The position numbers and the translations under genes are program-made. Shown here in pieces: positions 17,473 to 27,886 of a DNA stretch of 64,000 nucleotides. The stretch spans positions 248,001-312,000 of the forward strand of contig NZ_RFFK01000001.1 of assembly GCF_003696305.1 (NCBI RefSeq), in the 5' to 3' direction. The DNA comes from Pseudomonas sp. AOB-7 (GTDB taxonomy: Bacteria; Pseudomonadota; Gammaproteobacteria; Pseudomonadales; Pseudomonadaceae). Below the pieces are notes generated by a model. It was not told the origin of the DNA and made no database searches. It was given only the letters and a program-made list of their open reading frames with translations. Every line of letters begins with the position of its first letter. Within the stretch, counting starts at the first letter, position 1.

Positions 17473-17600
17473 CCTCATTCCCTCGTCCGAAAGCGCCTGG
17501 CAAACCCTTGCAGCGCTCACCCGCTGTCACAATCTTAAGAAAGCGAACGGTCATTAATCTGTGCATAATACCGGCGCTTCAGCCTGCCCAGAGACTCTTC

Positions 17601-18131
17601 ATGCCGCGTCGTTTATTTAAGCGCTACATGCCCCATCCCGACAGCATCAAGGGCAACAAATCCCTGCGCTTTCTCGGCAGCCTGATCCACGACCCCAACC
17701 TCTGGCACCTCAACCGCCATTCGGTGGCCCGCGCCATGGCCATCGGCCTGTTCTGGGCGATGATCCCCATGCCCATGCAGATGCTCGCCGCTGCCGCCGT
17801 CGCCATTCCGCTGCGGGCCAACCTGCCGATCTCCATCGGCCTGGTGTGGCTGACCAACCCGATCACCATGCCGCCGGTGTTCTACTGCACCTACAAGCTC
17901 GGCGCCTGGATCACCCAGACCCCGGCGATGAAGATGCCCAGCCACCTGAGCCTGGAGTGGATCACCGCCGAACTGGCCATCCTGTGGAAGCCGCTGCTGA
18001 TCGGCTCGTTCGTCTCCGGCCTGGTGCTCGCCGTTCTGGGCTATGTGCTGACCATGCTCTACTGGCGCTGGTGGGTGCAGCACAACTGGCGCAAGCGCCA
18101 GGAAAATCGACGCCAGCGCGAGCAGCATTGA
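17601..18131 (+). CDS. DUF2062 membrane protein
   Basis: 176-aa inner-membrane protein of unknown function, beginning MPRRLFKRYMPHPDSI. It has hydrophobic segments near 45-75 (VARAMAIGLFWAMIPMPMQM and onward) and 85-105, plus a C-terminal helix near 135-160, then a basic tail (WRKRQENRRQREQ). The NLWHLNRHSVARA block is typical of DUF2062. Divergent from comEC and convergent with lolE. No function can be assigned from the sequence. Confidence 0.88.
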   Translation: MPRRLFKRYMPHPDSIKGNKSLRFLGSLIHDPNLWHLNRHSVARAMAIGLFWAMIPMPMQMLAAAAVAIPLRANLPISIGLVWLTNPITMPPVFYCTYKLGAWITQTPAMKMPSHLSLEWITAELAILWKPLLIGSFVSGLVLAVLGYVLTMLYWRWWVQHNWRKRQENRRQREQH

Positions 18132-18137
18132 GCTGGA

Positions 18138-18166
18138 AAAAAGCCGTCGGATTCGACGGCTTTTTT
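18138..18166. terminator. Bidirectional rho-independent terminator (DUF2062 / lolE)
   Basis: GCCGTCG-GAT-TCGACGGC stem (minus one base) flanked by AAAAAA and TTTTTT between convergent genes; serves both strands. Confidence 0.88.
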
Positions 18167-18170
18167 GCTT

Positions 18171-19415
18171 TCACTCGTAGCGTAGCGCCTCGGCCGGTTG
18201 CACCTGCGCCGCCCGCCAGGAGGGATAGAGGGTGGCGAGAAAGCTGAGGATCAGCGCCGCCGAGCAGATCAGCACCACGTCGAGCCACTGCAGGTCCGAC
18301 GGCAGGCTGCTGATGAAGTAGACGTCCGAGCTCAGCACCTGCTGGCCGGCGAAGGATTCCAGCCAGGCCACCAGGGCGCTGACGTTGAGCGCGGCGAGCA
18401 CGCCGAGCAGGGTGCCGAGCAGGGTGCCGACCACGCCGATCACCGTGCCCTGGACCATGAACACCGCCATGATCTGCCGCGGCGTGGCGCCCAGGGTGCG
18501 CAGGATGGCGATGTCGCCGCCCTTGTCGGCCACCACCATGATCAGCGTGGCGATGATGTTGAACGCCGCCACCGCGACGATCAGCAGCAGCAGCAGGCCG
18601 ATCATGGTCTTCTCCATCTTCATCGCGCTGAACAGGCTGCCCTGGGTGTGGGTCCAGTCGTCGGCGCGGTAGCCCTCGCCCAGTTGCGCGGCCAGCGCCG
18701 TGGATACCTGCGGCGCCTGGTACAGGTCCTGGAGCGCCAGCCGCACGCCCGGCACGCTGCCCTCCGGCAGGCGCTGCAGCGTGGCGGCGTCGGCGACGTG
18801 GATCAGCGCCAGCGAGCTGTCCAGTTCGGCGCCGACCTTGAACACCGCCGCCACGTTCAACCGCTGCATGCGCGGGGTGACGCCGCCGGGGGCACTGCTC
18901 AGCTCGGGAATGATCAGGGTCAGCTTGTCGCCCACCTGCAGGCCGAAACGCCGTGCGGTGATGTCGCCGATGACCACGCCGTATTCGCCCGGCTGCAGGT
19001 TGTCCAGGCTGCCCTGGCGGATATGCCCGGGCAGGATCGACACCTGGGCCTCTTCGGCCGGGTCGATGCCGTGGATCTGGATCGGCTGCATCACCCCGCG
19101 GTGCGAGAGCATGCCCTCCAGCTCGGCGAACGGCGCCGCCGCCAGCACCTGGGGATTGGCCAGGGCCTTGCCGGCCAGGGCGCGCCAGTCGGCGACCGGC
19201 TCGGCGCCGTAGAGCGTGGCGTGCGGCACCATGCCGAGGATGCGCGAGCTCATTTCCTTCTGGAAGCCGTTCATCACCGACAGCACCACGATCATCGCCA
19301 GCACGCCCAGGCCCAGGCCGATCATCGAGGTCAGCGAGATAAAGGAAATGAAGTGATTGCGGCGCTTGGCCCGGGTGTAGCGGGCGCCGATGAAGAGACT
19401 CAGCGGGCGGAACAT
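18171..19415 (-). CDS. lolE: Lipoprotein-releasing ABC permease LolE
   Basis: Inner-membrane subunit of LolCDE, which extracts outer-membrane lipoproteins and hands them to LolA. 414 aa. One N-terminal membrane helix (residues about 25-45, SMIGLGLGVLAMIVVLSVMN), a large periplasmic domain, and three C-terminal helices of the FtsX fold. It is a close paralogue of the gene two positions upstream (both begin MFRPL and share RAKRRNHF). As the distal copy after lolD it is called LolE by position; C and E cannot be split firmly by eye. Starts one base inside lolD's end. Confidence 0.9.
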   Translation of the reverse strand: MFRPLSLFIGARYTRAKRRNHFISFISLTSMIGLGLGVLAMIVVLSVMNGFQKEMSSRILGMVPHATLYGAEPVADWRALAGKALANPQVLAAAPFAELEGMLSHRGVMQPIQIHGIDPAEEAQVSILPGHIRQGSLDNLQPGEYGVVIGDITARRFGLQVGDKLTLIIPELSSAPGGVTPRMQRLNVAAVFKVGAELDSSLALIHVADAATLQRLPEGSVPGVRLALQDLYQAPQVSTALAAQLGEGYRADDWTHTQGSLFSAMKMEKTMIGLLLLLIVAVAAFNIIATLIMVVADKGGDIAILRTLGATPRQIMAVFMVQGTVIGVVGTLLGTLLGVLAALNVSALVAWLESFAGQQVLSSDVYFISSLPSDLQWLDVVLICSAALILSFLATLYPSWRAAQVQPAEALRYE

Positions 19416-20128
19416 CAGAGGGCCACCAGCTTGCCGTCCTGCAGGCTCAGCACGCGATCCATCTGCCGCGCCAGCTGCATGTCGTGGGTCACCACCAGAA
19501 ACGCGGTGTTGGAATCGCGGCTGAGCTCGCGCATCAGCTGCTGGATGCCTTCGGCGGTGTGGTGGTCGAGGTTGCCGGTGGGCTCGTCGAGCAGCACCAA
19601 CCCCGGGCGGTTGACCAGGGCGCGGGCGATGGCCACGCGCTGGCGCTCGCCGCCGGAGAGTTCGGCCGGCTTGTGATTGAGGCGATGGCCCAGACCGACC
19701 CGCTCCAGCAGGGCGGTGGCGCGCTGGCGCGCCTCGGCGATCGGCGTCTTGCCGATCAGCAGCGGCATGCAGGCGTTTTCCAGTGCGGTGAATTCGGCCA
19801 GCAGGTGATGGAACTGGTAGACGAAGCCCAGCGCGCGGTTGCGCAGCAGGCCGCGGGCCGTTTCGCTCAGCGCCGACAGCTGCTCGCCGGCCAGCCAGAC
19901 GCTGCCCACGCTGGGCGTATCCAGGCCGCCGAGCATGTTCAGCAGGGTGCTCTTGCCCGAGCCGGAGCTGCCGACGATGGCCACCCGCTCGCCGGCCAGC
20001 AGTTCCAGCTCCAGGCCGTCGAGCACCACCACCGACTCGGGGCCCTCGTCATAACGCTTGCCCAGGTTGCGGCAGCTGAGCACGGCGGTCTGCTGTTGCA
20101 TGGCGTTTTCGTTGGTCAGGTCATTCAT
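19415..20128 (-). CDS. lolD: Lipoprotein-releasing ABC ATPase LolD
   Basis: 237-aa ATPase driving LolCDE. Walker [18 protein letters not shown]-loop YQFHHLL, signature [15 protein letters not shown], Walker [13 protein letters not shown] and the H-loop in VTHDMQLA are all present. Starts are [10 protein letters not shown] or the internal ATG of MQQQTAV ten codons later. The longer start overlaps lolC by 8 nt, consistent with coupling. Flanked by both permease genes. Confidence 0.95.
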   Translation of the reverse strand: MNDLTNENAMQQQTAVLSCRNLGKRYDEGPESVVVLDGLELELLAGERVAIVGSSGSGKSTLLNMLGGLDTPSVGSVWLAGEQLSALSETARGLLRNRALGFVYQFHHLLAEFTALENACMPLLIGKTPIAEARQRATALLERVGLGHRLNHKPAELSGGERQRVAIARALVNRPGLVLLDEPTGNLDHHTAEGIQQLMRELSRDSNTAFLVVTHDMQLARQMDRVLSLQDGKLVAL

Positions 20129-21368
20129 AACGCAGGGCCTCGGCCGGCTGGGTACGCGCGGCGCGCCAGGCCGGGTACAGGGTGGCGAAGAAACTCAGGA
20201 ACAGCGCCGCGGTGCAGACCATGACCACGTCGGCCGTCTGCAGCTGCGACGGCAGGTAGTCGATGAAGTACACGTCGGCGTTGAGGAACTTGATCCCCAG
20301 CAGCCTTTCCAGGCCGGCGATCAGGCTGCTGATATTGAGCGCGGCGAGAATGCCCAGCGCGGCGCCGATCAGGGTGCCGACCACGCCGATCACCGTGCCC
20401 TGGACCATGAAGATGGCCATGATCTGCCGCGGCGTGGCGCCCAGGGTGCGCAGGATGGCGATGTCGGCCTTCTTGTCGGTGACCACCATCACCAGGGTGG
20501 AAATGATATTGAACGCGGCCACCGCGACGATCAGCAGCAGCAGCAGGCCGATCATGGTCTTCTCCATGCGGATGGCCTGGTACAGATTGCCGTGGCTGCG
20601 CGTCCAGTCGCGGGCATAGAAGTCGCCATCCAGGGTCTGGGCGATTTCCCAGGCGCTGCGCGGCGCCTGGAACAGGTCGTCGAACTTCAGGCGCAGGCCC
20701 TGCACCTGATCCGGGCGCCAGCGCTGCAGGCGCGCCAGGTCGCTGATGTTGGCCAGGGCCAGGGCGCCGTCGATCTCGCCGGCGCCGACATGGAAGATGC
20801 CGGTGACGGTGAAGCGCTTCAGGCGCGGGAACATGCCGGCCGGGGTGACGGTGACCTCGGGGGCGACGAAGGTGACCTTGTCGCCCAGTTGCAGCCCCAG
20901 CTTGGCCGCCGCCTTGTCACCGATGACCATGGCGAATTCGCCCGGCTGCAGGCTGTCGAGGCTGCCTTGCTGGAAGAAGTCGTCGATGATCGACACCTTG
21001 CGCTCCTGCTCGGGATCGACGGCATTGATCAGCACCTTCTGCACCTTGCCCTGGTGGGTCAGCAGGCCCTGCATCTGGGTGAAGGGCGCCAGCGCCTCGA
21101 CCCGCGGGTGGCGCTCGACCTGACGCGCCAGGGACGGCCAGTCGCTCACCGGGGTGAGCGACTCGACCGTGGCATGGGGAATCATGCCCAGCACCCGGGT
21201 GCGCATCTCGTGGTCGAAACCGTTCATCACCGACAGCACCAGAATCATCACCATCACCCCGAGGGTGAGGCCGAGCATGGAGGTCAGGGAGATGAAGGAA
21301 ACGAAATGGTTGCGGCGCTTGGCCCGCGTGTAGCGCGTACCGATGAATACGAACAGAGGTCTGAACAT
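20121..21368 (-). CDS. lolC: Lipoprotein-releasing ABC permease LolC
   Basis: 415-aa FtsX-fold permease of LolCDE, upstream partner of lolD. An N-terminal helix near 25-45 ([20 protein letters not shown]) is followed by the periplasmic domain and three C-terminal helices (including [19 protein letters not shown]). Strong identity with LolE around the N- and C-terminal membrane parts, with a diverged periplasmic domain, indicates an old tandem duplication. It heads lolC-lolD-lolE and diverges from the PilZ gene 93 nt away. Confidence 0.9.
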   Translation of the reverse strand: MFRPLFVFIGTRYTRAKRRNHFVSFISLTSMLGLTLGVMVMILVLSVMNGFDHEMRTRVLGMIPHATVESLTPVSDWPSLARQVERHPRVEALAPFTQMQGLLTHQGKVQKVLINAVDPEQERKVSIIDDFFQQGSLDSLQPGEFAMVIGDKAAAKLGLQLGDKVTFVAPEVTVTPAGMFPRLKRFTVTGIFHVGAGEIDGALALANISDLARLQRWRPDQVQGLRLKFDDLFQAPRSAWEIAQTLDGDFYARDWTRSHGNLYQAIRMEKTMIGLLLLLIVAVAAFNIISTLVMVVTDKKADIAILRTLGATPRQIMAIFMVQGTVIGVVGTLIGAALGILAALNISSLIAGLERLLGIKFLNADVYFIDYLPSQLQTADVVMVCTAALFLSFFATLYPAWRAARTQPAEALRYE

Positions 21369-21461
21369 GTCGGGGAGGATTCGGAGAAAGAGGAACGTCC
21401 TTGTGGCAGGGCCCGGCGAGCAGCTTTACACTCAGACCACCACTGCTGCCATGGGTTCGCC

Positions 21462-22028
21462 ATGTCGACACACGATGAAGATGATCGCCGCGAATACTAT
21501 CGTATCGACGACACGATAGCACTGGAATTCAGCCTGCTGTCGGGCGCCGAAGCCCAGGCCAGCGACGCGCTTCACGATGCCTCGCCGCTGTTCAACCTGC
21601 TCAGCGACCTGCACCTGATGGACTTCGAGTCGCAGCACCTGCTGCGCCATATCAGCGAGCGCGACCGCACCCTGGCCAACTACCTCAAGGTGATCAACAA
21701 GCGCATCGACCTGCTCGGCCAGGCCGTGGCGCAGAGCCTGCTGCGCGATATCGGCGTGCCGCGCCAGGTGTCGCTGTCCGAAGGCGGCATCAGCTTCAAC
21801 CATGGCCAGGCCGTGGCGCCCGGCAGCCACCTGGCGATCAAGATGGTGCTGATGCCGCAAGCCCTCGGCCTGCTGCTGCGCGCCCAGGTGGTGCATTGCA
21901 GTCCGCGTGCGAACGGCCAGTACGAGATCGGCACCGAGTTCGAAGCGTTGACCGACGCACAGCGCCAGTTGCTGGCCCGGCATATCCTGCAGAAGCAGGC
22001 CCTGGAACGTCGCCAGGCCCGCGAATGA
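21462..22028 (+). CDS. PilZ-domain protein (candidate c-di-GMP receptor)
   Basis: 188 aa. Both parts of the PilZ c-di-GMP motif are recognisable: RREYYR at residues 9-14 (RxxxR) and VSLSEGGISF near 104-113 (xSxxG). Between them is an alpha-helical stretch of about 80 residues, longer than in minimal PilZ proteins. The frame is open far upstream but that part is antisense to lolC; MSTHDEDDRREYYR is the sensible start. Binding is inferred from motif only; the target is unknown. Divergent from lolCDE. Confidence 0.88.
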   Translation: MSTHDEDDRREYYRIDDTIALEFSLLSGAEAQASDALHDASPLFNLLSDLHLMDFESQHLLRHISERDRTLANYLKVINKRIDLLGQAVAQSLLRDIGVPRQVSLSEGGISFNHGQAVAPGSHLAIKMVLMPQALGLLLRAQVVHCSPRANGQYEIGTEFEALTDAQRQLLARHILQKQALERRQARE

Positions 22029-22047
22029 CCGCCGCCAAGGAACCCTC

Positions 22048-22356
22048 ATGTATCGCTTCGTGCTACTGCTCGCCCTGCTCACCCCTACCGCCCTGCTCGC
22101 CGACACCCTGACCATTCCATTGGGCAGCCAGGGCGCCGATCTCGATGCGCGCAACCTGCCGCAAAAAGGCGAGTCCAAAGGCTCGGTGCTGGAGCGCTTC
22201 GGCCTGGCCGACGAGGAACACCGGCCGGTCGGTCAGCCGCCGATCACCCGCTGGGACTACCGCGAGTTCAGCGTCTACTTCGAATACGACCACGTGATCA
22301 ACAGCGTGCGCCACCACCGGCCACGCCATCTGGACCCCGCCAAGGAGCAACAGTGA
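22048..22356 (+). CDS. Small secreted conserved protein
   Basis: 102 aa with a clear Sec signal peptide (MYRFVLLLALLTPTALLADT, cleavage after about residue 18). The mature part contains GESKGSVLERFGLADEE and PPITRWDYREFSVYFEYDHVI, a pattern I recall in small Pseudomonas periplasmic proteins that resemble the SmpA/OmlA-like fold, though I cannot assign it. Start 20 nt after the PilZ gene and stop overlapping the GTG start of the phosphodiesterase gene, so probably an operon. Function unknown. Confidence 0.8.
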   Translation: MYRFVLLLALLTPTALLADTLTIPLGSQGADLDARNLPQKGESKGSVLERFGLADEEHRPVGQPPITRWDYREFSVYFEYDHVINSVRHHRPRHLDPAKEQQ

Positions 22357-23072
22357 CCCTTATCTACGGCCATCGCGGCGCCAAGGGCGAAGCCCCGGAA
22401 AATACCCTGGCCAGCTTCCAGCGTTGCCTGGAGCACGGCGTCGAGCGCTGCGAGCTGGACCTGCACCTGTCGCGCGACGGCGAGCTGATGGTGATTCACG
22501 ACCCGACCCTCAAACGCACCACCGGCCTGCGCGGCAAGGTGGTCGAGCACGACGCCGCCGAACTGGCGACATACGACGCGCGCAAGGGCGGCCCCGGCTG
22601 GGTGCGTCCCTGCCCGATTCCACGCCTGGAACAACTGTTCGAGCAGTGCCGCTTCGCCCACTGGCAGCTGGAAGTGAAGAGCGCCTCCAAGGTGCGCGCC
22701 GCGCGCACCGTGCTGGCCATCGCCGAACTGGCCGAGCGCTTCGGCCTGCGCGAGCAGGTGACCATCACCTCCAGCTCGCGCGAGGTGCTCAAGGCTGCCC
22801 GCGAGCTGACCCCGCAGCTGCAGCTGGGCCTGGTGGCCGAATACGCCTGGCTCGACCCGCTCAAGGTGGCCGCCCATTACGGCTGTCACCTGCTCGCGCT
22901 GAACTGGACGCTGTGCACCCCGGAACGCCTGCTCAAGGCGCAGAAACAGGGGCTGCACGTGTCGGTGTGGACGGTCAACGACGCCGCGCTGATGCGCCGC
23001 CTCGCCGACTTCGGCGCCGACAGCATCATCACCGACTTCCCCGGCCTGGCGGTGCAGACCCTGCGCGGCTGA
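22353..23072 (+). CDS. Glycerophosphodiester phosphodiesterase family protein
   Basis: 239 aa, no signal peptide, so a cytosolic GDPD. Hydrolyses glycerophosphodiesters to glycerol 3-phosphate and an alcohol. Catalytic motifs are visible: YGHRGAKGEAPENTLASF at residues 5-22 and CELDLHLSRDGELMVIHD at about 38-55, with the His/Glu/Asp metal and acid-base residues, and SVWTVND near the C-terminus. GTG start in a GTGA overlap with the preceding gene. The role in phospholipid turnover is inferred from the family. Confidence 0.92.
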   Translation: MTLIYGHRGAKGEAPENTLASFQRCLEHGVERCELDLHLSRDGELMVIHDPTLKRTTGLRGKVVEHDAAELATYDARKGGPGWVRPCPIPRLEQLFEQCRFAHWQLEVKSASKVRAARTVLAIAELAERFGLREQVTITSSSREVLKAARELTPQLQLGLVAEYAWLDPLKVAAHYGCHLLALNWTLCTPERLLKAQKQGLHVSVWTVNDAALMRRLADFGADSIITDFPGLAVQTLRG

Positions 23073-23097
23073 GGCCCGGCGGCTTTACCCCGCATCG

Positions 23098-23114
23098 CCC
23101 GGATGCAATCCGGG
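23098..23114. repeat. Solo palindrome of the CCCGGATGCAATCCGGG type
   Basis: CCCGGAT-GCA-ATCCGGG, a perfect 7-bp stem with a 3-nt loop, the same core as the inverted pair at 61269-61328 but without the GTAG end. It is in the 220-nt gap between the GDPD and sthA genes. Confidence 0.7.
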
Positions 23115-23156
23115 GATGCCCTCGCGCCAGGCCCCGTACAAGCAACGCCCGAGAAC

Positions 23157-23187
23157 GAAAAAACCGGCCAATGGCCGGTTTTTTCGT
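23157..23187. terminator. Bidirectional terminator (GDPD gene / sthA)
   Basis: AAAAAACCGGCCA-AT-GGCCGGTTTTTT: strong GC stem with A and T runs on either side, between convergent genes. The remaining bases of this gap (to 23292) hold nothing I recognise. Confidence 0.9.
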
Positions 23188-23292
23188 CTTGCCGCCTGGT
23201 GCGCTAGAAGCTCTCCCGATTCGGCCAGCGCCACTCGGAAGCATCCTCCCAGCCCGTCTCCCCGACCGGCTCAGGCCACCGGCCGGAGCCGC

Positions 23293-24687
23293 TCAAAAAA
23301 GCCGGTTGAGGCCGTCGAACGCCGCCACCCGATAGGCCTCGGCCATGGTCGGGTAGTTGAAGGTGGTGTTGACGAAGTACTTGATACTGTTCGCCTCGCC
23401 CTTCTGGTTCATGATCGCCTGGCCGATATGCACGATCTCCGAGGCCTGGTAGCCGAAGCAGTGCACACCCAGCACCTCGAGCGTCTCGCGGTGGAACAGG
23501 ATCTTCAGCATGCCCACCGGCTCCACCGCGATCTGCGCCCGCGCCATGCCCTTGAAGAAGGCCTTGCCCACCTCGTAGGGCACCTTGGCCTGGGTCAGTT
23601 CGCGCTCGTTCTTGCCGATCGAGCTGATCTCCGGAATGGTGTAGATGCCGGTCGGCACGTCGTCGACGAAACGCCAGCTGCCGTTGTCGACGATGCTGCC
23701 GGCGGCCGAACGGCCCTGGTCGAAGGCCGCGCTGGCCAGGCTCGGCCAGCCGATCACGTCGCCGGCGGCGTAGATGTTGCTCACCTCAGTGCGGTAGTGC
23801 TCGTCAACCTGGATCTGCCCGCGGCTGTTGACCTTGATGCCGATGTTCTCGAGGCCCAGCTGGTCGGTGTTGCCGGTACGGCCGTTGCACCACAGCAGCG
23901 CGTCGGCCTTGATCTTCTTGCCCGACTTCAGATGCAGGATCACCCCGTTCTCCACCCCCTCGATGCGCTCGTACTCCTCGTTGTGGCGAATCAGCACGTT
24001 GTTGTTGCGCAGGTGATAGGAAAGCGCGTCGGAAATCTCGTCGTCGAGGAAGCTGAGCAGCTGCTCGCGGTTGTCGATCAGGTCCACCAGCACGCCGAGG
24101 CCGCTGAAGATCGACGCGTATTCGCAGCCGATCACCCCGGCGCCGTAGATGATCAGGCGGCGCGGCGTGTGGGTCAGGCTGAGGATGGTGTCGCTGTCGT
24201 AGATGCGCGGATGGCGGAAGTCGACGTCGGCCGGGCGATAGGGGCGCGAGCCGGTGGCGACGACGATCTGCTTGGCCACCAGCTTTTCCACCACGCCATT
24301 GAGGCAGACCACCTCGACCGTCTGCTCGTCGGAGAAGCTGGCGGTACCGAAGTAGGTGTCAATGCGGTTGCGCGCGTAGTAGCCGGTGCGCGAAGTGACC
24401 TGCTTGGCGATCACCTTCTCCGCGCTCTTCAGCACGTCGGGGAAGGAGAACCAGCGCGGTTCGCCGATCTGGCGGAACATCGGGTTGGTGTTGAACTGCA
24501 TGATCTGCCGCACCGAGTGGCGCAGCGCCTTGGACGGAACGGTGCCGAGGTGGGTGCAGTTGCCGCCGACCAGCGGACGGTTGTCCACCACCGCCACCTT
24601 GCGCCCGGCCTTGGCCGCGTTCATCGCCGCGCCCTCGCCCGCAGGCCCCGAGCCCAGCACCACCACATCGTAGTTGTAGACCGCCAT
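23293..24687 (-). CDS. sthA: Soluble pyridine nucleotide transhydrogenase SthA
   Basis: Flavoprotein that moves reducing equivalents between NADPH and NAD+ in the cytosol. 464 aa. FAD-binding [19 protein letters not shown] is at the N-terminus. In place of the redox disulfide of related reductases is [17 protein letters not shown], with a single Cys, the feature that marks SthA. The second GxGxxG ([14 protein letters not shown]) is near residue 180. The last gene of the leftward nqr block, 93 nt after nqrM. It could feed NADH to Na+-NQR, though cotranscription is not shown. Confidence 0.96.
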   Translation of the reverse strand: MAVYNYDVVVLGSGPAGEGAAMNAAKAGRKVAVVDNRPLVGGNCTHLGTVPSKALRHSVRQIMQFNTNPMFRQIGEPRWFSFPDVLKSAEKVIAKQVTSRTGYYARNRIDTYFGTASFSDEQTVEVVCLNGVVEKLVAKQIVVATGSRPYRPADVDFRHPRIYDSDTILSLTHTPRRLIIYGAGVIGCEYASIFSGLGVLVDLIDNREQLLSFLDDEISDALSYHLRNNNVLIRHNEEYERIEGVENGVILHLKSGKKIKADALLWCNGRTGNTDQLGLENIGIKVNSRGQIQVDEHYRTEVSNIYAAGDVIGWPSLASAAFDQGRSAAGSIVDNGSWRFVDDVPTGIYTIPEISSIGKNERELTQAKVPYEVGKAFFKGMARAQIAVEPVGMLKILFHRETLEVLGVHCFGYQASEIVHIGQAIMNQKGEANSIKYFVNTTFNYPTMAEAYRVAAFDGLNRLF

Positions 24688-24780
24688 GTTTACTCCTTCG
24701 CATCAGGCCGGGGCGCTTGTGCCGCACCCGCAGCGGGGCCGGCGCCGCGCGGGCGGCACCGGCAATCATTCAAACGGGCT

Positions 24781-25011
24781 TCAGCGCTTGCTCGCGTCGT
24801 AGGCCAGATCGCTGTTCGGCGCGTCGGCCTGGTCGCGGTTGACCTCTTCGCACTTCTCGCGGCTACCGCCGCAGATCGAGCATTCCTTCTCGATGCCCAG
24901 GTTGGCGATGCCACCGCAGGAACCGGCGATCGGCTTGCGCCCCATGATCACGCCCACGGCCATCATGCCGACGACCAGCAGCATGGCCAGAAAAACCACC
25001 ACGAATGTCAT
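24781..25011 (-). CDS. nqrM: Na+-NQR maturation factor NqrM
   Basis: 76-aa protein of the NqrM (DUF539) family, needed to insert the iron centre between NqrD and NqrE. One N-terminal membrane helix (residues 2-24) is followed by SCGGIANLGIEKECSICGG, in which the conserved cysteines are visible. The start overlaps the apbE stop by 4 nt. It is downstream of the whole nqr operon, the usual place for this factor. Confidence 0.95.
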   Translation of the reverse strand: MTFVVVFLAMLLVVGMMAVGVIMGRKPIAGSCGGIANLGIEKECSICGGSREKCEEVNRDQADAPNSDLAYDASKR

Positions 25012-26033
25012 TGTTCCTCTCCTGCAGCGAATAGCTGCTCGAATGCGGCGCTGGCACGTGTGACGAAGCCCTCGCCCTCACGCGTCACGAAAAACGCCGC
25101 GATACCGTTGCGCTCGGCGAAGGCCAGACCGGCCTCGGGACCGAGCACCATCAATAGGGTAGACAAGCCATCGGCGCGCAAGGTCGACGGATCGGCCACG
25201 GTCACTGCCGCCAGCCTGTGGCTGACCGGCATGCCGGTCAGCGGATCGAGGGTGTGCGAGTAGCGCTGGCCGTTCTCCTCGAAGTAGTTGCGGTAATCGC
25301 CCGAGGTGGAGATGCCGTAACCGTCGAGTTGCAGGACGCGCTGGGCCACGCGCTGGTCGTCGCGCGGCGCCTCCAGGCCGATGCGCCAGTGACTGCCGTC
25401 AGGCTTGATGCCGGCCGCCTTGAGCTCGCCGGTGGCTTCCACCAGGTAACTGGTGACACCTAGTTCGGCGAGGCGGGCGACGATCCGGTCGACCGCATAG
25501 CCGGCGGCGATGCTGTTGAAATCGACCTGCACGTCGACGTCCTTGCACAGTTGCTCGCCGTCGATACGCAGGTGCCGCTGGCCGACCCGCTGGCGTACCT
25601 CGGCCAGCCGTTCGGCGCTCGGCACCGCCTCGCCCTGCCCCTTGGGACCGAAGCCCCAGAGGTCGAGCAACGGCTCGAGCGTCAGGTCGAACGCCCCCTG
25701 GCTCTCTGCATGCAGGCGATCGCCGGCGCGCACCAGCTCCAGCACCCCCGGCGGCATCGCCTGGCAGGTGCCGGCCGGCGCGCGGTTGAACTGCTCGATC
25801 AGCGAGTCGGCGCGATAGGTGGACAGCTGCTGGTCGATCTCGGCGAGGATCGCCTCGGTCGCGGCCTGCAGTTCGGCCGGCGCCGCCACATCGGCACCGC
25901 GCACGTACTTGACCGAATAGGTGCTGCCCATGGTCGGGCCGCCGAACTCTTCGATCCGCTCAGAATGCAAGCAGCCCGTTAGGGCTGCCGCCAGGGCGAC
26001 AGCGATAACGGGCTGGAGTACCGCAAAGCTCAT
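25008..26033 (-). CDS. apbE: Flavin transferase ApbE (lipoprotein)
   Basis: FAD:protein FMN transferase that attaches FMN covalently to Thr in NqrB and NqrC. 341 aa. Signal peptide ending in the lipobox AALTGC, so membrane-anchored in the periplasm. Family motifs: GGPTMGSTYSVKY, DFNSIAAGYAVDRI, and YSHTLDPLTGMPV near the C-terminus. The frame extends upstream, but MSFAVLQPVIA gives a proper signal peptide. It follows nqrF by 2 nt and is therefore clearly part of the nqr operon. Confidence 0.95.
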   Translation of the reverse strand: MSFAVLQPVIAVALAAALTGCLHSERIEEFGGPTMGSTYSVKYVRGADVAAPAELQAATEAILAEIDQQLSTYRADSLIEQFNRAPAGTCQAMPPGVLELVRAGDRLHAESQGAFDLTLEPLLDLWGFGPKGQGEAVPSAERLAEVRQRVGQRHLRIDGEQLCKDVDVQVDFNSIAAGYAVDRIVARLAELGVTSYLVEATGELKAAGIKPDGSHWRIGLEAPRDDQRVAQRVLQLDGYGISTSGDYRNYFEENGQRYSHTLDPLTGMPVSHRLAAVTVADPSTLRADGLSTLLMVLGPEAGLAFAERNGIAAFFVTREGEGFVTRASAAFEQLFAAGEEQ

Positions 26034-26035
26034 GC

Positions 26036-27262
26036 TTAGCCGCCGAAGTCGTCGAGGAGAATGTTCTCCGGCTCGACGCCCAGGTCGGTCAGCATCTTGA
26101 TCACCGCGGCGTTCATCATGGGTGGGCCGCACATGTAGAACTCGCAATCTTCCGGAGCCGGGTGGTCCTTCAGGTAGTTCTCGTACAGCACGTTGTGGAT
26201 GAAGCCTTTGAGGCCGGTCCAGTTGTCTTCAGGCAGCGGGTCGGACAGCGCCAGGTGCCACTTGAAGTTGTCGTTCTCGGCCTGGAGCTGGTCGTACTCT
26301 TCGACGTAGAAGGCCTCGCGCATGGAGCGCGCGCCGTACCAGAAGCTGATCTTGCGCTTGGACTTCAGGCGCTTGAGCTGGTCGAAGATGTGCGAACGCA
26401 TCGGCGCCATGCCGGCACCGCCGCCGATGAAGACCATCTCGGCGTCGGTGTCCTTGGCGAAGAACTCGCCGAAGGGTCCGTACACGGTGATCTTGTCGCC
26501 CGGCTTGAGGCTGAACACGTAGGACGACATCTTGCCCGGCGGCAGATCATCCTTGCCGGGGGGCGGCGAGGCGATACGGATGTTGAACTTCACCAGGCCG
26601 CGCTCTTCCGGGTAGTTGGCCATGGAGTAGGCACGGATCACGGTCTCGTCGACCTTGGATACGTACTTCCACTGGTTGAACTTGTCCCAGTCGCCGCGAT
26701 ACTCCTCCTGGATGTCGAAGTCCTTGTAGTGCACGGTGTGCGGCGGGCACTCCAGCTGCACGTAACCGCCGGCGCGGAAGTCGACGTTCTCGCCTTCCGG
26801 CAGCTTGAGCGTCAGCTCCTTGATGAAGGTGGCGACGTTCGGGTTGGACTCGACGGTGCACTCCCACTTCTTCACGCCGAAGACTTCTTCCGGCACCTCG
26901 ATCTTCATGTCCTGCTTGACCGGGGTCTGGCAGGACAGGCGCCAGCCCTCGCGGGCCTCGCGCTTGGTGAAGTGCGATTCTTCGGTGGACAGCATCTCGC
27001 CGCCGCCGGACTCGACGATGCACTTGCACTGGGCGCAGGTGCCGCCGCCGCCGCAGGCAGAGGACAGGAAGATGTTGTTGTTGGCCAGGGTCTGCAGCAG
27101 CTTGCCGCCGGCCGGCACCACGATGGTTTTTTCGCCGTTGATCTCGATGCTCACGTCGCCGCTGGACACCAGCTTGGCGCGCGCGGCGAGAATGATCAGC
27201 ACCAGCGCCAGAACGATGGCGGTGAACATGCCGATGGCGAGGAAGATTTCGTAATTGATCAT
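26036..27262 (-). CDS. nqrF: Na+-NQR subunit F (NADH dehydrogenase)
   Basis: Entry subunit: oxidises NADH with FAD and passes electrons through a 2Fe-2S centre. 408 aa. An N-terminal membrane helix (5-27), then a ferredoxin domain with C70, C76, C79 and C111, then the ferredoxin-reductase-like domain with FAD motif RAYSMANYP near 215 and NADH-binding [13 protein letters not shown] near 280. Last of nqrABCDEF, 15 nt after nqrE. Confidence 0.97.
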   Translation of the reverse strand: MINYEIFLAIGMFTAIVLALVLIILAARAKLVSSGDVSIEINGEKTIVVPAGGKLLQTLANNNIFLSSACGGGGTCAQCKCIVESGGGEMLSTEESHFTKREAREGWRLSCQTPVKQDMKIEVPEEVFGVKKWECTVESNPNVATFIKELTLKLPEGENVDFRAGGYVQLECPPHTVHYKDFDIQEEYRGDWDKFNQWKYVSKVDETVIRAYSMANYPEERGLVKFNIRIASPPPGKDDLPPGKMSSYVFSLKPGDKITVYGPFGEFFAKDTDAEMVFIGGGAGMAPMRSHIFDQLKRLKSKRKISFWYGARSMREAFYVEEYDQLQAENDNFKWHLALSDPLPEDNWTGLKGFIHNVLYENYLKDHPAPEDCEFYMCGPPMMNAAVIKMLTDLGVEPENILLDDFGG

Positions 27263-27277
27263 CTGCTCATCCTTTCC

Positions 27278-27885
<608 letters not shown>

Positions 27886-27886
<1 letters not shown>

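Noticed and set aside
18171..21368. lolC/lolE similarity as a recent duplication or assembly artefact
   Set aside because: The periplasmic domains differ widely and the order lolC-lolD-lolE is the normal one.
20058..21461. Possible N-terminal extension of the PilZ protein
   Set aside because: The extension is antisense to lolC and has no domain; the PilZ-specific RREYYR block starts just after the ATG at 21462.
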